This document shows positions 16,227 to 24,679 of a DNA stretch of 64,000 bases, one piece after another (position 1 is the first letter of the stretch; every line of letters begins with the position of its first letter). Both the position numbers and the translations under genes were made by a program. The notes below the pieces were generated by a model, which had not been told where the DNA came from, searched no databases, and saw only the letters and a program-made list of their open reading frames with translations. The DNA lies in NCBI RefSeq assembly GCF_035975855.1, contig NZ_CP109055.1, forward strand, positions 8,308,001-8,372,000, in the 5' to 3' direction. The stretch comes from Streptomyces sp. NBC_01304. GTDB lineage: Bacteria; Actinomycetota; Actinomycetes; Streptomycetales; Streptomycetaceae.

Positions 16227-17219
16227 ATGCCGCAGGTGCCCGCCCCGAAGGAGTCCGTCGTGCGGCCGCACAGGATCGCCGTAATCGCGCCTTCGCCCGT
16301 CTCGCTGTTCAACCTGTCCGTCCCCGACCTGCTCTTCGCGCGGGTCGAGGTGGACGGCCGGCCGGGCTACGAAGTGGTCTTCTGCACCCCGGAGCCCGGC
16401 GCCATCGTCACCACGAGCGGTCTGGAAATGCAGGTCGTCCGGGGCCTGGAGGCGGTGGCCGACGCGGACACCGTGCTCATCGCGGGCACCGGGCACCGCT
16501 ACGAGCCCGATCCGCGCACCGTCGTCGCGGTGCGCGAGGCCGCCGACGCGGGCAAGCGGATCGCGTCGATCTGCAGCGGCGCCTTCGTCCTGGCGGAGGC
16601 CGGACTCCTTCAGGGCCGTGCGGCGACGACGTACCACGGACTCGTCGACGAACTCCGGCAGCGCTATCCGTCCGTCGACGTACGGGGCGACGTCCTCTAC
16701 ATCGAGGACGAGCACATCATGACCTCCTCCGGGTACGCCGCCGGGATCGACCTGTGTCTGCAGCTCATCCGCAACGACTACGGCGCCGCGATCGCCAACG
16801 CCGTGGCCCGGGCCACCCTGGTCGCACCCGTACGGCCGGGCGGGCAGGCCCAGTTCACCGAGACCCCGCTGCCGCCCGAGCGCGGCAACGCCTGTGCGGA
16901 CACCCGGGGTTGGGCCATGCAGAACCTGGACCGGACACTCACGCTCCAGGACCTCGCCCGGCACGCGGGCGTCAGCGTGCGCACCCTGACCCGGCGCTTC
17001 CACGCCGAGACCGGGGTGAGCCCGCTGCAGTGGCTCCTTCACCAGCGCATCGAGCGGGCCAAGGAACTCCTGGAGACCACCAGCCTGCCCATGGACCAGG
17101 TGGCGCGGGCCTGTGGCCTCGGCACGGCCGATTCGCTGCGCCAGCATGTGCACCGCCGGACCGGGCTGACGCCGAGCGGGTACCGGGCGACCTTCAGCCG
17201 GCTCGCCACCGCGTCATGA
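16227..17219 (+). CDS. GlxA-type regulator (DJ-1/PfpI plus AraC HTH)
   Basis: The ATG at 16227 follows a GGAGG site; an in-frame ATG at 16149 would run into the divergent transporter start and is rejected. Residues about 12-180 form a DJ-1/PfpI amidotransferase-like domain with the elbow Cys in RIASICSGAFVLAEAGLL. The C-terminal AraC domain has two helix-turn-helices (LTLQDLARHAGVSVRTLTRRFHAE and MDQVARACGLGTADSLRQHV). It probably activates the divergent MFS gene and/or the coupled acetyltransferase downstream (ATGA overlap). Confidence 0.9.
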   Translation: MPQVPAPKESVVRPHRIAVIAPSPVSLFNLSVPDLLFARVEVDGRPGYEVVFCTPEPGAIVTTSGLEMQVVRGLEAVADADTVLIAGTGHRYEPDPRTVVAVREAADAGKRIASICSGAFVLAEAGLLQGRAATTYHGLVDELRQRYPSVDVRGDVLYIEDEHIMTSSGYAAGIDLCLQLIRNDYGAAIANAVARATLVAPVRPGGQAQFTETPLPPERGNACADTRGWAMQNLDRTLTLQDLARHAGVSVRTLTRRFHAETGVSPLQWLLHQRIERAKELLETTSLPMDQVARACGLGTADSLRQHVHRRTGLTPSGYRATFSRLATAS

Positions 17220-17695
17220 GTGGCGTGACCGGAGCGGGCCACGGGCGGGTGGAGATCAGACGGGCCGGGGCTGCGGACGCCCCGGCCGTCGCCGCGCTGC
17301 ACGCCCGGGCCGCCGGCCGGCCCGACGACGGCATGGAGGGGTTGCACTCCTGGGAGCGCGCCATTCTCGACGGGAACGGCCGTGTCGTGTGCGCGGCCCT
17401 GGACGAGGCCGTCGTCGCGGTGGCCGCCTTCTCCCGGGGCGAGGGCCGGCTCGAGGACACGGTGACGCTCACCGAGCTCCACGTCGACCCGGCCCATCAG
17501 GGGCGCGGCATCGGCTCGCGGCTGCACGCGGCGTGTCTCGCGCACTGGCGGGCGGAACTGATCGTGCAGGCCCAGCTGTTCGTGGACCGGGACAACCACC
17601 GGGCCCGGGAGTTCTATCTGAGCCAGGGCTGGTTCTCGCTCGACACCGACCCCGACCAGGTGCTTCTCCACCTGGACGTGGAGTCGGTCGGCTGA
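17216..17695 (+). CDS. GNAT-family N-acetyltransferase
   Basis: The ATG at 17216 overlaps the GlxA stop. The 159-residue protein has LTELHVDPAHQGRGIGSRLHAACLAH (acetyl-CoA loop) and FVDRDNHRAREFYLSQGWF, clear GNAT motifs. Substrate is unknown. Coupling to a GlxA regulator and an MFS exporter fits a small detoxification or export module. Confidence 0.85.
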   Translation: MSGVTGAGHGRVEIRRAGAADAPAVAALHARAAGRPDDGMEGLHSWERAILDGNGRVVCAALDEAVVAVAAFSRGEGRLEDTVTLTELHVDPAHQGRGIGSRLHAACLAHWRAELIVQAQLFVDRDNHRAREFYLSQGWFSLDTDPDQVLLHLDVESVG

Positions 17696-17747
17696 CGGGG
17701 CCCGGCCGCGAAGCGCTCCGCGAGAAGGGGGGCTGCCCCGGGAGCAC

Positions 17748-19214
17748 TCAGCCGTCCCACTCCACCCACAGCGCCGCAGGCGACCAGTGGATCAGTGTGG
17801 GCAGCATCTCCGCCTTCTCGTCCGCCACGAGCCGCAGCGCCGGCAGCCGCCGGGTCAGCAGCTCGAGGGTGATGCGCAGCTCCTCGCGGGCCAGCGTCGC
17901 GCCCGGGCAGCCGTGCGTGCCGTGGCCGAAGCCCAGATGGCGGGCCGGCGGGCGGGCCGGGTCGAAAGTGTCGGGGTCCGGGGTGAGGGCCGGGTCCCGG
18001 TTCGCGGCGGCGTACGCGACGAACAGGGCGGTCCCCGCCGGGAGTTCGGTGCGGCCCAGGGTGACCGGGCGGGTGGTGATCCGGCGGAACCCCTGCACGG
18101 GCGCGCCCCAGCGGGCCGCCTCCTCGATCGCGGCGGGGATCAACTCCGGCTTGGCACACAGGAGTTCCCAGCCCTCGCGGTCCAGGAGCAGCCGGTGCAG
18201 GACCGTGCCGATCAGCGCGGTGGTGGTGAGGTGGCCGGCGATCAGGAGGTTCTGCAGATTCGAGACGACCTGGCCGAGCCGCTCACCGACCAACTTCCTG
18301 CCGTCCGGTACCGCGCCCGACTCCCCGCCGTCCGGCACCGCGCCCGACCCGCCGCCGCTCGGTTCCGCACCCGATTCCCAGCTGTCCGGTTCAGCTCCCG
18401 GTTCCCCGGCGAACGGTTCCGCTCCTGCCTCCCTGCTGCCCGGCCGCGCATCCCGTTCCCCGGCGAACGGTTCTGCCCCCGACTTCCCGCCGTCCGGCCG
18501 CGCCCCCGATTCCCCGCCGTCCGGTACGAGGCCCCGCAGGGTCTCCGCCGTCAGGTCGGTTCCCGCGCGAGCCCGGGGGCGTACCGCATGAGCGGCGAGG
18601 GCCCGTTGCATCGCCACCACGTCCCGTGCCGCCCGCACCTGCTCGGCCACCGGCAGCGGGCGGAAGAGCAACTGCTCGGCGCGGAGGCTGCCGTGCAGCG
18701 CGACCGTCAGCGCGTCCCCCGCGAGCCCCAGCATGCGGCCGATCACCTCGCCGGGCAGCGGCCGCGCGAAGTCCGCCATCAGCTCGGCCCGGCCACGCCC
18801 CGCGAAGCCGTCGATCAGGGCCTCGGCCCGCTCCCGTACGAACGGCACCGTCTGCGCGACCCGCGCCGCGGACAGCCCGCGCACCAGCGGCGCCCGCAGG
18901 TCCTGGTGGACCCGGCCGTCCGAGGTGACGACGACGGGGCCGCCCCGGACGCCCTCGGCGAGCACCGCCATCGCCTCCGGCGCGGGCAGCACGTCGGGGC
19001 GCAGCACATTGGCCGACGAGAAGTCCTCCGGGCGGCGCAGCACCTCCCGTACCTCCGCGTACCGGGTCACCAGCCACGCGTCCAGCTCGGGCACGAAGGT
19101 GAGCCCCTGCGCGTCGCGGGCCTGTGCGTAGCGCGGGTACGGGTCGCGCTGCAGGGCGTCGAGAGCCTCGAAGCCCGGAGGCGGCGCCTGGGAAGTGTCC
19201 TCGCCTGCGGTCAT
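17748..19214 (-). CDS. cytochrome P450 with internal nonapeptide repeat
   Basis: The ATG at 19214 (MTAGEDTS) is chosen; the upstream in-frame sequence is not P450-like. The 488-residue enzyme has the heme-binding [11 protein letters not shown] with the Cys ligand and the K-helix ExxR in IEEAARW. Its I-helix reads [13 protein letters not shown], with Leu where many family members carry an acidic residue before TT. Between about residues 228 and 308, just before the I-helix, is an inserted run of nine 9-residue repeats. This makes it about 80 residues longer than typical bacterial P450s. No ferredoxin gene is adjacent, and the substrate is unknown. Confidence 0.85.
   Translation of the reverse strand: MTAGEDTSQAPPPGFEALDALQRDPYPRYAQARDAQGLTFVPELDAWLVTRYAEVREVLRRPEDFSSANVLRPDVLPAPEAMAVLAEGVRGGPVVVTSDGRVHQDLRAPLVRGLSAARVAQTVPFVRERAEALIDGFAGRGRAELMADFARPLPGEVIGRMLGLAGDALTVALHGSLRAEQLLFRPLPVAEQVRAARDVVAMQRALAAHAVRPRARAGTDLTAETLRGLVPDGGESGARPDGGKSGAEPFAGERDARPGSREAGAEPFAGEPGAEPDSWESGAEPSGGGSGAVPDGGESGAVPDGRKLVGERLGQVVSNLQNLLIAGHLTTTALIGTVLHRLLLDREGWELLCAKPELIPAAIEEAARWGAPVQGFRRITTRPVTLGRTELPAGTALFVAYAAANRDPALTPDPDTFDPARPPARHLGFGHGTHGCPGATLAREELRITLELLTRRLPALRLVADEKAEMLPTLIHWSPAALWVEWDG
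18291..18533 (-). repeat. nine 27-bp tandem repeats inside the P450 gene
   Basis: Nine consecutive 27-bp units begin at 18291, 18318, 18345, 18372, 18399, 18426, 18453, 18480 and 18507. They encode nonapeptides of the form GAxPxxxES, such as [27 protein letters not shown] and GARPDGGKS. All are in frame and hydrophilic, so they should form a surface loop between helices H and I. The units differ from each other at several bases, so the array is not a recent sequencing artefact. Confidence 0.85.
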
Positions 19215-19389
19215 GGGGTCATCGTGGGGCCCGGGGGGAGGGGCGGACAGGGCGCGATCCGGCCAGCACCAGCCGGGCGGAATGTCTGGCCCCGATTTTT
19301 GGTTGACCGCAGAACAACCATTGAACAGAGGGCGGAAACCACCGCCCGCACCCCGTCCGACCTGGACCGACCCGGAAAGAAGCCCTGAT

Positions 19390-20106
19390 ATGCGCGTCGA
19401 GATCTGGAGCGACATCGCCTGCCCGTGGTGCTACATCGGCAAGGCCCGCTTCGAGGAGGGCCTGGCGGCCTTCGCCCACGGCGAGCAGGTCGAGGTCGTC
19501 CACCGCTCCTTCGAGCTCGACCCGAACCGCGCCAAGGGCGACACCGCACCGGTGATCGAAATGCTGGCCAAGAAGTACGGGCGCACCGTCGAGGAGGCCA
19601 CGGCGATGGAGGAGCACGTCGCGTCCAACGCGCGCGCCGAGGGGCTCGGCTACCGCACCGAGGGCCGCGACCACGGCAACACCTTCGACATCCACCGCCT
19701 GCTGCACCTGGCCAAGGCCCGCGGCAGGCAGGACGAGCTGCTTTCCCTCGCCTACCGCGCGAACTTCGCCGAGGAGCGGTCCGTCTTCGACCCCGAGGTC
19801 CTCGTGACGCTGGCCGTCGAGGCCGGGCTCGACGAGGCCGAGGCGCGGGCGGTGCTCGCCGACGAGTCCGCGTACGCCGACGACGTACGGGCCGACGAGC
19901 GGGAGGCCGCCGAACTGGGCGCCACCGGCGTGCCGTTCTTCGTCCTCGACCGCAAGTACGGGGTCTCCGGCGGGCAGCCCGCCGAGGTCTTCACCCAGGC
20001 CCTCCAGCAGGCGTGGGGCGACCGGGCGCCGCTGCAGACGCTCGGCGACGGGGAGACCTGTGGGCCGGACGGCTGTGAGGTACCGCAGGTCAAGGGCGAC
20101 GTATAA
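19390..20106 (+). CDS. DsbA-family (FrnE-like) thiol oxidoreductase
   Basis: The ATG at 19390 gives [25 protein letters not shown]; earlier in-frame codons run into the divergent P450 promoter. CPWC near residue 11 is the redox-active pair. [23 protein letters not shown] is the cis-Pro loop of the thioredoxin fold, with a helical insert between. The 238-residue cytoplasmic protein is of normal FrnE length. A late CGPDGC pair near the C-terminus is also present. It may be involved in redox handling of small thiols or polyketide-type substrates. Confidence 0.85.
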   Translation: MRVEIWSDIACPWCYIGKARFEEGLAAFAHGEQVEVVHRSFELDPNRAKGDTAPVIEMLAKKYGRTVEEATAMEEHVASNARAEGLGYRTEGRDHGNTFDIHRLLHLAKARGRQDELLSLAYRANFAEERSVFDPEVLVTLAVEAGLDEAEARAVLADESAYADDVRADEREAAELGATGVPFFVLDRKYGVSGGQPAEVFTQALQQAWGDRAPLQTLGDGETCGPDGCEVPQVKGDV

Positions 20107-20121
20107 GCATCGCTTAGCGGT

Positions 20122-20160
20122 AACCGCCAACTTTATGCAATAGACGGATAGTTGGCGGTT
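20122..20160. promoter_or_regulatory. 10-bp inverted repeat upstream of aminotransferase gene
   Basis: AACCGCCAAC (20122-20131) and GTTGGCGGTT (20151-20160) are perfect inverted repeats 19 bases apart, ending 16 bases before the likely ATG at 20177. The spacing suits an operator bound by a dimeric regulator. A hairpin with a large AT-rich loop is the alternative. Confidence 0.4.
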
Positions 20161-20176
20161 GCCGCACAGTGGGCGC

Positions 20177-21229
20177 ATGGACTCTCTCCCCGAGGGCGCC
20201 TTCGCGCCGCAGACGACGCATCTGAACACCGCGAGCTTCGGGCTGCTGCCGCAGTCCGGGGTACGCGCCCTGCAGGAGGCGGTCGCGGCTGCGGCCGCCG
20301 GTCGCCCGACGGACATGTTCGCCGACGTGGAGGCCTGCCGGGCCGCCTTCGCCCGGATCGCCGGGGTCCCGGTGGAGCGGGTCGCGGCCGGTTCCTCGAT
20401 CACCGAGTACACCGCGCTGATCGCCGCCGCGCTGCCCGAGGGCGCCGAAGTCCTGCTCGCCGAGGCCGACTTCGCCTCCCTGGTCAATCCCTTCCACATG
20501 CGGCGCGACCTGAAGATCCGCACCGCGCCCCTGGAATCCCTCGCCGACGAGGTGCGTCCGGACACCGCCCTGGTCGCGGTCAGCGCCGCCCAGTCCGCGG
20601 ACGGCCGCATCGCGGACCTGGCCGCGATCCGGGAGGCGGCGCGCAGGCACGGCGCCCGTACGCTCGTGGACGCCTCGCAGTCCGCCGGCTGGCTGCCGGT
20701 GACGGACGCCGACTACACCGTGGCCGTGACCTACAAGTGGCTGCTCTGCCCGCGCGGCATCGCGTTCTTCATCGCCCCCGAGGACCCCGAACTCTTCGCC
20801 GGGCTCAATCCGTTGCTGTCGGGCTGGGTGGCCGGCGAGAACCCCTGGGACAGCTGCTACGGCCCGGTCCAGGACTTCGCCCGTTCCGCCCGCCGCTTCG
20901 ACATCAGCCCCAGCCTCTTCTCCTACGTCGCCGCGCGGCACGGTCTCGCGCTCATCGAGCAGCTTGGCGCGGCCGCCGTACGGGAACACGACGTGGCCCT
21001 CGCGGACCGCTACCGCGCGGGGCTCGCGGACCTCGGCATCACGCCGGTCCCGTCGCCCGGATCCCCGATCGTCTCCGTGCCCGGACTCGGCCGACTCCAG
21101 CCGGAGCTGAGCCGCGCCGGGCTCGAACTCTCCAACCGGGCAGGGAACTTGAGGGCCGCGTTCCATGTCTACAACACGGCGGCGGACGTCGACCGGCTAC
21201 TCGGGGTTCTCGCGGACGCATCCCGCTGA
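20177..21229 (+). CDS. class V aminotransferase-family PLP enzyme
   Basis: The 350-residue enzyme begins MDSLPEGAFAPQTTHLNTASFG. Fold-type I features are visible: LVDASQSAGWLPV with the PLP-binding Asp and VAVTYKWLLCPRGIAFF with the Schiff-base Lys. It resembles isopenicillin-epimerase/cysteine-desulfurase-like proteins, but the substrate is unassigned. An alternative ATG at 20159 would lie inside the inverted repeat. The TGA stop at 21227-21229 is also the first three bases of a terminal inverted repeat of the element that follows. Confidence 0.8.
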   Translation: MDSLPEGAFAPQTTHLNTASFGLLPQSGVRALQEAVAAAAAGRPTDMFADVEACRAAFARIAGVPVERVAAGSSITEYTALIAAALPEGAEVLLAEADFASLVNPFHMRRDLKIRTAPLESLADEVRPDTALVAVSAAQSADGRIADLAAIREAARRHGARTLVDASQSAGWLPVTDADYTVAVTYKWLLCPRGIAFFIAPEDPELFAGLNPLLSGWVAGENPWDSCYGPVQDFARSARRFDISPSLFSYVAARHGLALIEQLGAAAVREHDVALADRYRAGLADLGITPVPSPGSPIVSVPGLGRLQPELSRAGLELSNRAGNLRAAFHVYNTAADVDRLLGVLADASR

Positions 21230-21446
21230 GAGCCTGTCTTTGAACCCCTGTCGTCGGCGCGGAGCGCGGGCGTAGCGGCGGTCGGTGCGTGCGATCGGCG
21301 TGCGGCGTCGCAGGTCATGAATGGGGTCTCCCCTGCTCGAGCGAAGTCGAGAGCTTGGGGAAGGAGCCACCTGTCCTGGGGCGCCGTGCGGTGAGGGTGC
21401 GTGCCGGGCGTCGGGGCGCAGGCGGGGGTTCAAAGACAGGCTCTCA
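21227..21446. mobile_element. MITE-like element with 21-bp perfect terminal inverted repeats
   Basis: The termini 21227-21247 and 21426-21446 are exact inverted complements (TGAGAGCCTGTCTTTGAACC plus one C, and its reverse complement). The 220-bp interior has no open frame of gene quality. It contains a hairpin around CTCGAGCGAAGTCGAG at 21337-21352. No clear target-site duplication is seen. A non-autonomous miniature element or a structured dispersed repeat fits best. The left terminus supplies the stop codon of the aminotransferase gene. Confidence 0.65.
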
Positions 21447-21494
21447 ACCCCTGGCGCGGGGCGCGGCGGAGCGCTAGGAATGCACCACTGAGGG

Positions 21495-22106
21495 GTGGTG
21501 CCGGTGGAGCTCAGCAACGCACCCCCGGACGCCGAACTGCACCGGCGTCTGGTGTACGGGGACGAGTCCGCCCTGGCCGAGGCGTACGGCACCTACGGCG
21601 GTCTGGTCCGGCGGGTGGCCCTGCGGGTGACGCGCTCGCCGGGCGCCGCCGAGGAGGTCGCGCAGGAGGTCTTCGCCCATCTGTGGTCGAGGCCCTACGC
21701 CTTCGACACGGGCCGCGGCACGCTGCGCACCTGGCTGTCCATGCTGGCCCACCGGCGGGCCGTGGACTGGGTGCGCAGCGAGGAGCGGCACCGCAAGGCG
21801 GCGCACACGGACGAGGACGCGCTGTACGCCATCCCGGCGCCCGGTCCCGCGCCGGACGAGGTCGTCCTCGACATGGAGCGGGCGTTCCTGCTGCACTGCG
21901 CCGTCGCCGAACTCCCGCTGCCCCAGCGGGAGGCGGTGCACTTGGCCTACTTCGGCGGCCGAACCTATCGTGAGGTCGCGACCGAGCTTGGCATCCCCGA
22001 GGGAACTGCCAAGACCCGACTGCGATCCGCCCTGCGCCGACTGGCCGAACTCCTTGCAGAGCCGCCGGACTCGTCGGCGTCGGAGTCGGTGGAGAAGGGA
22101 GCCTGA
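21495..22106 (+). CDS. ECF RNA polymerase sigma factor (SigK/RpoE-like)
   Basis: The product has the sigma-70 region 2 pattern (LAEAYGTYGGLVRRVALRVTRSPGAAEEVAQEVFAHLW ... TWLSMLAHRRAVDWVRSEERHR) and region 4 (LPLPQREAVHLAYFGGRTYREVATELGIPEGTAKTRLRSALRRL). Several GTG starts (21495, 21498, 21504) are in frame; the last has the best GAGGGG spacing. The stop overlaps the following anti-sigma start (TGATG). The pair is therefore a co-translated sigma/anti-sigma switch. Confidence 0.9.
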   Translation: MVPVELSNAPPDAELHRRLVYGDESALAEAYGTYGGLVRRVALRVTRSPGAAEEVAQEVFAHLWSRPYAFDTGRGTLRTWLSMLAHRRAVDWVRSEERHRKAAHTDEDALYAIPAPGPAPDEVVLDMERAFLLHCAVAELPLPQREAVHLAYFGGRTYREVATELGIPEGTAKTRLRSALRRLAELLAEPPDSSASESVEKGA

Positions 22107-23182
22107 TGACGGTGGACCACGAGGGCGTACGCGACCTCATCGCGGCCTGGACCCTCGGCGCGACCCTGCCGACGGACGAGCCCCGCCTCCTCGCACACCT
22201 GGCGGAGTGCGAGCGGTGCGCTGCGGAGGCCGATCAATTGCGGGAAGCCGTAAGGCTGTTGGACGGTGAGCCGCAGGCATCGGGGGTGCCGGGGGCCGCC
22301 GATTCCGGGGAAGGTGCGCACGCCATGCCGGTCGACCCGACCCGGACCACCCCTGTCGCAAGCATCCTCGCCACCGCCCTACGCTCCCGCCCCGCCACAC
22401 CCCGGGTCGCCCCCCATGCCGCGCCCTACGCCGCCGCCGTGTCCGGACTGCTGGCCCTGTTGCGGGAGTTGGGGGAGGAGGGTCCCTGGAGCACCCCTGT
22501 CGTCCACGACTGGGACGTTCACGCCACCCTCGCCCACCTCGTCGCCGCCGACGAACCCCTCGGCCTGCACCTGGGCCTGCCCCCGTGCAAGCCCCGCTCC
22601 GTCGTGCGGGGCGATGCGCCCTGGCAGGACGCCTGGGCGGCGCGCACCGGTGAAGTGATCGCCCATGAGCACCGGCGCGCCCCCGGGGCCACCGTCGCCA
22701 CCTGGCAGGAACGGACCGCCCGGCTGCTCGCCGCCCCGGAAGCCCTGGACCCGCAACTCGCCGCGCCCGCCGCGACGTTGCTCGGCGTGCGCATGCCCGT
22801 CGCCGAGCACTATCTGGTGCGGGCCTTCGAGACCTGGGTGCACACCGACGACATCGGCCGGGCACTGGGACGGTCCGTACCGCCGCCGCCCGACCCCCAG
22901 TTGTGGCAGCTGGTGACGCTCGCCGTACGCATCCTCGACCTCGCCCTCGGCAGCACCGCCCCGCCCGTCCTGCTCACGGTGTCCGGCGCGGGCGGCGAGA
23001 CCCAGTGGGTGCTCGGCTCGGAGGCCGACCCGGTGGCCGCCGAACTCGTCCTGGACCCGGTCGACTTCTGTCTCCTGATCGGCGGCCGGTACGCCCCGGC
23101 CGACGTACCGCGCGGCCTCGCCGGCGACCCCGACGCAGGTCAGGGCGTACTGGAACGGGCGGCGTCCTTGGCCTGGCTGTGA
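22106..23182 (+). CDS. zinc anti-sigma domain fused to DinB/mycothiol maleylpyruvate-isomerase-like domain
   Basis: Residues 1-55 carry the ZAS anti-sigma motif HxxxCxxC (His31, Cys35, Cys38) of redox-sensing anti-sigma factors. A variable linker follows. From about residue 105 comes a domain like mycothiol-dependent maleylpyruvate isomerase. HATLAHLVAADE includes His144, and FETWVHTDDIG includes Glu242 and His246. These three match the metal triad known for that family. The last about 90 residues resemble its C-terminal domain. No transmembrane segment is seen, so it should act in the cytoplasm. The start overlaps the sigma gene. A thiol-sensing or detoxifying role is inferred. Confidence 0.8.
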   Translation: MTVDHEGVRDLIAAWTLGATLPTDEPRLLAHLAECERCAAEADQLREAVRLLDGEPQASGVPGAADSGEGAHAMPVDPTRTTPVASILATALRSRPATPRVAPHAAPYAAAVSGLLALLRELGEEGPWSTPVVHDWDVHATLAHLVAADEPLGLHLGLPPCKPRSVVRGDAPWQDAWAARTGEVIAHEHRRAPGATVATWQERTARLLAAPEALDPQLAAPAATLLGVRMPVAEHYLVRAFETWVHTDDIGRALGRSVPPPPDPQLWQLVTLAVRILDLALGSTAPPVLLTVSGAGGETQWVLGSEADPVAAELVLDPVDFCLLIGGRYAPADVPRGLAGDPDAGQGVLERAASLAWL

Positions 23183-23208
23183 GCCAGACCAAGGACGCCG
23201 CCCGTTCC
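23152..23208. terminator. 27-bp hairpin terminator spanning the anti-sigma stop codon
   Basis: Bases 23152-23178 pair with 23182-23208 with one mismatch and a 3-base loop (GTG). The left arm is the final coding sequence of the anti-sigma gene; its TGA stop (23180-23182) spans the loop and the first base of the right arm. The stem is followed by no T-run. It lies between convergent genes (anti-sigma and ectD) and should stop transcription from both sides. Confidence 0.7.
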
Positions 23209-23251
23209 GTCGCGGAAGCCCGTTCCGTTACGGAAAGGCGCAGCCGCAGAC

Positions 23252-24145
23252 TCAGCCGACGGGGGTGAAGTCCCGCGCCCCGATGTACTCGGGCCGCCGG
23301 ATCGGCGCCGCGAAGGGCTCCACCGCGGCGTTCTCCACGCTGTTGAACACGAGGAAGAAGTTCGACCGCGGATACGGGGTGATGTTGTCCCCCGACCCGT
23401 GCATCGCGTTGCAGTCGAACCAGGTCGCCGCGCCCGCCTCGCCGGTGAACAGCCGGATCCCGTGCTGCGACGCCAGCGACTTGAGCGCCTCGTCCGAAGG
23501 GATCCCCGCGTCCTGCATCTGCAGCGACCTCTTGTAGTTGTCCTTCGGCGTCGCGCCCTCACAGCCCAGGAACCGCTTGTGCGACCCGGGCATGATCATG
23601 AGCCCGCCGTTGGTGTCGTAGTTCCGGGTGAGCGCGATCGACACGGACACGGTCCGCATGTTCGCAAGCCCGTCCTCCGCGTGCCAGGTCTCGAAGTCGG
23701 AGTGCCAGTAGAACCCCGAGGCGCCGAAGCCCGGCTTCACATTGATCCGCGACTGGTGGACGTACACGTCCGAGCCGAGGATCTGCCGGGCCCGGCCCAC
23801 CACGCGCGGGTCGGCGGCGAGCCTGCCGAACAGCTCGCTGATCCTGTGCACTTCGAAGATCGAGCGGATCTCCTGGGAGCGCGGCTCCACGATGGAGCGC
23901 TCGTTCGCCCGCATCGCGGGGTCGTTGATCAGCCGCTCCAGCTCCGCGTGGTACGTGCCCACTTCCTCGGGCGTGATGAGCTGCTCGACCGCGGCGAAGC
24001 CGTCGCGCTCGAATCCGGCCAACTCCTGCGTGGAGAAGGGGCCTTGGGCATCCGGCGCGGACCACACCACGGGGTCCTTGCGGTCCGTGAACACCTCTGC
24101 AGCGCCCCGGGTCGGGTACAGGTCGGTGCGGGTGGCGGTCGCCAT
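23252..24145 (-). CDS. ectD: ectoine hydroxylase EctD
   Basis: The 297-residue non-heme Fe(II)/2-oxoglutarate dioxygenase converts ectoine to 5-hydroxyectoine. The iron-binding HxD lies in FYWHSDFETWHAEDG, and the signature region continues LANMRTVSVSIALTRNYDTNGGLMIMPGSHK. The distal His is in NAMHGSGDN. An AGGAGG site lies at the end of ectC, three bases before the ATG. It is the last gene of the ectABCD operon. Confidence 0.95.
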   Translation of the reverse strand: MATATRTDLYPTRGAAEVFTDRKDPVVWSAPDAQGPFSTQELAGFERDGFAAVEQLITPEEVGTYHAELERLINDPAMRANERSIVEPRSQEIRSIFEVHRISELFGRLAADPRVVGRARQILGSDVYVHQSRINVKPGFGASGFYWHSDFETWHAEDGLANMRTVSVSIALTRNYDTNGGLMIMPGSHKRFLGCEGATPKDNYKRSLQMQDAGIPSDEALKSLASQHGIRLFTGEAGAATWFDCNAMHGSGDNITPYPRSNFFLVFNSVENAAVEPFAAPIRRPEYIGARDFTPVG

Positions 24146-24148
24146 GGC

Positions 24149-24571
24149 TCAGGCCTCCTTGGCAGCAGTTTCGGGCTCGGGTTCGGTCAGCAGCGGGTAT
24201 ACGCCGTTCTCGTCGTGGTCCTCGCGTCCCGTGACGGGCGGGTTGAAGACGCACAGACAGCGGAAGTCCTGCTTGATCCGCATGGTGTGCTTCTCGTGCC
24301 CGTCCAGGAGGTACATGACGCCCGGCGTGATGGTGTGCTTCTCGCCGGTCTCGTCATTGGTCAGCTCGGCCTCGCCCTCGGTGCAGACGACGGCCTCGAT
24401 GTGGTTCGCGTACCACATCGAGGTCTCGGTGCCCGCGTAGAGCACGGTCTCGTGCAGCGAGAAGCCGACCCGCTCCTTGGCGAGCACGATGCGCTTGCTC
24501 TCCCAGGTGCCGGACGCCGCCTTGACGTGCCGGTCGGTGCCTTCTATGTCCTTGAACGAACGGACGATCAC
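24149..24571 (-). CDS. ectC: L-ectoine synthase EctC
   Basis: This 140-residue cupin closes N-gamma-acetyl-2,4-diaminobutyrate to ectoine. Family features include [16 protein letters not shown], the [23 protein letters not shown] strand (here [13 protein letters not shown]), [13 protein letters not shown] and [12 protein letters not shown] with metal-region His. It begins at a GTG about 108 bases after ectB and is followed within three bases by ectD. Confidence 0.95.
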   Translation of the reverse strand: MIVRSFKDIEGTDRHVKAASGTWESKRIVLAKERVGFSLHETVLYAGTETSMWYANHIEAVVCTEGEAELTNDETGEKHTITPGVMYLLDGHEKHTMRIKQDFRCLCVFNPPVTGREDHDENGVYPLLTEPEPETAAKEA

Positions 24572-24679
24572 GGTGAGTTGGTTCCCTTCCTCTTACGTGT
24601 CTTGCGGTGCCGGGCCGGGGTGTGCGGGCCCCGGCCCGGCGGTGGCGCGGGGCCTCGGGCGGTGCGGTGGCCCGAAGCC

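Noticed and set aside
18291..18533. CRISPR array
   Set aside because: The 27-bp units are contiguous with no spacers, are in frame within a P450 and differ from each other. No cas genes are nearby.
21227..21446. Complete insertion sequence
   Set aside because: The 220-bp span has terminal repeats but no transposase frame. It can only be non-autonomous or a structured repeat.
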